Shown here: positions 62,692-64,000 of the stretch, piece after piece | Position numbering within the stretch: the stretch's first letter is position 1 | Layout: every line of letters begins with the position of its first letter | From: CAVVAL01 sp963742725 | GTDB lineage: Bacteria; Actinomycetota; Actinomycetes; Mycobacteriales; Cryptosporangiaceae | Assembly (NCBI GenBank): GCA_963742725.1 | Contig: CAVUMX010000003.1 | Location: 2,046,001-2,110,000 of the forward strand | Direction of reading: 5' to 3' | DNA length: 64,000 nt | Made by a program: the position numbers and the translations under genes | Notes under the pieces: generated by a model | Told to the model about the DNA's origin: nothing | What the model saw: the letters and a program-made list of their open reading frames with translations, nothing else | Databases searched by the model: none

Positions 62692-63951
62692 GTGGCCTAC
62701 CAACCCACCGCCCGGACCACGCCGCGCCGCTACCGGGAGCGCGCGGCCTACGACGCCGACGTCGTCCACGGCATCCTCGACGAGGCTCTGATCTGCCATC
62801 TCGGCTTCACGGTCGACGGCGAGCCGCGCGTCCTCCCGACGACGCACGCCCGCCTGGGCGACGTCCTCTACCTGCACGGATCGACGGGTAGCCAGCCGCT
62901 GCTGGCCGCCGCCAGCGCACCCGGGCTGCCGGTCTGCGTCACCGCGACGCTCGTCGACGGGATCGTGTTCTCCCGGTCCGCGTTCGACCACTCGCTGAAC
63001 TACCGCTCGGTCGTGGCACTCGGCACCGCGTACCTGGTCACCGACCCGGACGAGAAGCGCGCCGCGCTGGACGCCCTCGTCGACCACGTCGCCCACGGCC
63101 GTACCGGCGACACGCGCCCGCCGACCGGCAAGGAGCTGGCGGCGACATCCGTCCTGGCGCTGCCGCTCGCCGAGGTGTCGGCCAAGGTCCGGTCCGGACC
63201 GGCGGGCGACGACCCCGCCAACGAGGGCCTGCCGTACTGGGCGGGCGTCGTCCCGCTGCGGACGGTGGCCGGCGAGCCCGCGCCCGACCCGTCCGCCGCC
63301 GCACCGACCCCCGCTTACCTCGCCGACTACCGGCGCGCGCCGCGGCAGCGCTCGCCCTGGTTCGACGCCGTGCCCCTCGCCGGCGAGCACGTCCGGTTGG
63401 AACCGCTCGGCCCCGAGCACGTGGACGGGCTGCTCAAGGCCGGCGCCGACCCCGAGGTGTGGCGGTACCTCTCCGAAGGGCCGCCGGCGACCCGCGACGA
63501 GATGGCCCAGAGCGTCAGCAACGCCCTGCACGCCCACGCGCAGGGCACGCGCGTGCCGTGGGCCCTGATCGACGCCGCGACGGGCGAGGTCGCCGGGACG
63601 ACGTCGTACTACGAGGTGTTCCCAGAGCCGAAGCTGCACCACCTCGCGATCGGGTACACGTGGCTCGGCCGCCCGTGGTGGCGTACGGCGATCAACACCG
63701 AGGCCAAGCTACTGCTCCTCGAACGGGCCTTCGACGTGCTCGGCGCGGTCCGCGTGACCTGGCACACCGACATCCGCAACGAACGCTCGCAGGCCGCGAT
63801 CGCCCGGCTCGGCGCCGCCCGCGAGGGCGTGCTGCGGCATCACCGGCTGCGTCCGGACGGCACGTACCGCGACACCGTCGTCTTCGGCATGACCGCCGCC
63901 GAGTGGCCCGCGGCCGGGGCGGCGCTTCGCGCCCGGCTGGAACGGCGATAG
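62692..63951 (+). CDS. Pyridoxamine-5-phosphate-oxidase-like / GNAT acetyltransferase fusion
   Basis: 419 aa from GTG at 62692 (GAGGG at a normal distance; ATG at 62683 lacks one). Residues 1-200 form a flavin-binding split-barrel domain (DEALICHLGFTVDGEPRVLPT, LYLHGSTGSQPLLAAA, VCVTATLVDGIVFSRSAFDHSLNYRSVVA, split). Residues 225-410 form a GNAT domain (VRLEPLGPEHVDGLLKAGAD, DIRNERSQAAIARLGAAREG, RHHRLRPDGTYRDTVVFGM). Two domains that are normally separate genes are joined here. Reaction unknown; the divergent MocR gene suggests a link to B6 vitamers or an amine substrate. The gene ends before a hairpin. Confidence 0.88.
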   Translation: MAYQPTARTTPRRYRERAAYDADVVHGILDEALICHLGFTVDGEPRVLPTTHARLGDVLYLHGSTGSQPLLAAASAPGLPVCVTATLVDGIVFSRSAFDHSLNYRSVVALGTAYLVTDPDEKRAALDALVDHVAHGRTGDTRPPTGKELAATSVLALPLAEVSAKVRSGPAGDDPANEGLPYWAGVVPLRTVAGEPAPDPSAAAPTPAYLADYRRAPRQRSPWFDAVPLAGEHVRLEPLGPEHVDGLLKAGADPEVWRYLSEGPPATRDEMAQSVSNALHAHAQGTRVPWALIDAATGEVAGTTSYYEVFPEPKLHHLAIGYTWLGRPWWRTAINTEAKLLLLERAFDVLGAVRVTWHTDIRNERSQAAIARLGAAREGVLRHHRLRPDGTYRDTVVFGMTAAEWPAAGAALRARLERR

Positions 63952-63957
63952 ACGTGA

Positions 63958-63999
63958 GACGGCGGTGTCGCCAGTGGCCTAACCAGCGACACCGCCGTC
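63958..63999 (+). terminator. 14-bp-arm hairpin after the fusion gene
   Basis: GACGGCGGTGTCGC (63958-63971) pairs perfectly with GCGACACCGCCGTC (63986-63999); loop of 14 nt. It begins 7 nt after the stop of the fusion gene and reaches the window edge. Terminator-like, without a U-tract inside the window. Confidence 0.75.
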
Positions 64000-64000
64000 C

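Overview
The window is chromosomal DNA of a very GC-rich actinobacterium. GTG and TTG starts, 1-4 bp gene overlaps, Shine-Dalgarno sites of the GGAGG type and an actinobacterial LexA box at recA all fit this. The housekeeping order hflX, dapF, miaA, a LigB-like gene, miaB, gluABCD, rny, recX, recA, lppM/DUF3046 is the backbone I know from the recA-hflX region of Streptomyces, and it is shared, with rny, by Micromonosporales- or Frankiales/Cryptosporangium-type genomes. I cannot name the genus. I see no tRNA, rRNA, CRISPR array or insertion sequence.

Left part (1-22.9 kb): a partial secreted/membrane protein with an extreme Gly/Ala/Pro tail carrying TVYG motifs, hflX, an NAD-malic enzyme, then a minus-strand exopolysaccharide locus (5.3-15.6 kb). 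That locus holds an atypical LuxR-type regulator, an Agd3-like carbohydrate deacetylase (two frame breaks), a PelF-type glycosyltransferase, a polytopic membrane protein in the PelG position, a LegB-like SDR, a sugar nucleotidyltransferase, a second SDR, a spherulin-4-like (GH135-type) protein and a GH114 protein. This gene content parallels both the bacterial pel locus and the fungal galactosaminogalactan locus. Next come an inositol-phosphatase-like gene, dapF, ggt, miaA, a LigB-like gene and a DUF349 gene.

Middle (22.9-33.2 kb): an M20-like peptidase with missing catalytic residues, a small membrane protein, a TAXI-type solute-binding lipoprotein facing an OmpR-type two-component system, miaB, and the glutamate-type ABC transporter gluABCD.

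Accessory block (33.2-53.0 kb), inserted between gluD and rny: (a) a divergent L-fucose-type catabolic locus with a sugar ABC importer, two enolase-superfamily dehydratases, a lactonase-type amidohydrolase, an aldo/keto reductase, an SDR and an aldehyde ferredoxin oxidoreductase, arranged around a FadR/GntR regulator and a perfect 16-bp palindrome; (b) a tightly packed five-gene minus-strand operon that joins phage-tail-like proteins (Gp37-like minor tail protein, a tail-associated protein, a short coiled coil) to two tandemly duplicated large TPR proteins, the second of which carries five perfect 15-bp repeats followed by a frame break.

Right part (53-64 kb): rny, recX and recA with its SOS box, an LppM-like lipoprotein, DUF3046, an MFS transporter, an acyl-CoA dehydrogenase, a MocR-type regulator and a divergent flavin-oxidase/GNAT fusion.

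A recurrent theme is long intergenic hairpins (8-18 bp perfect arms). Two of them share the same arm sequence at distant loci, and another motif (CACGATCCCACC) recurs at three places. They behave like dispersed palindromic elements or terminators.
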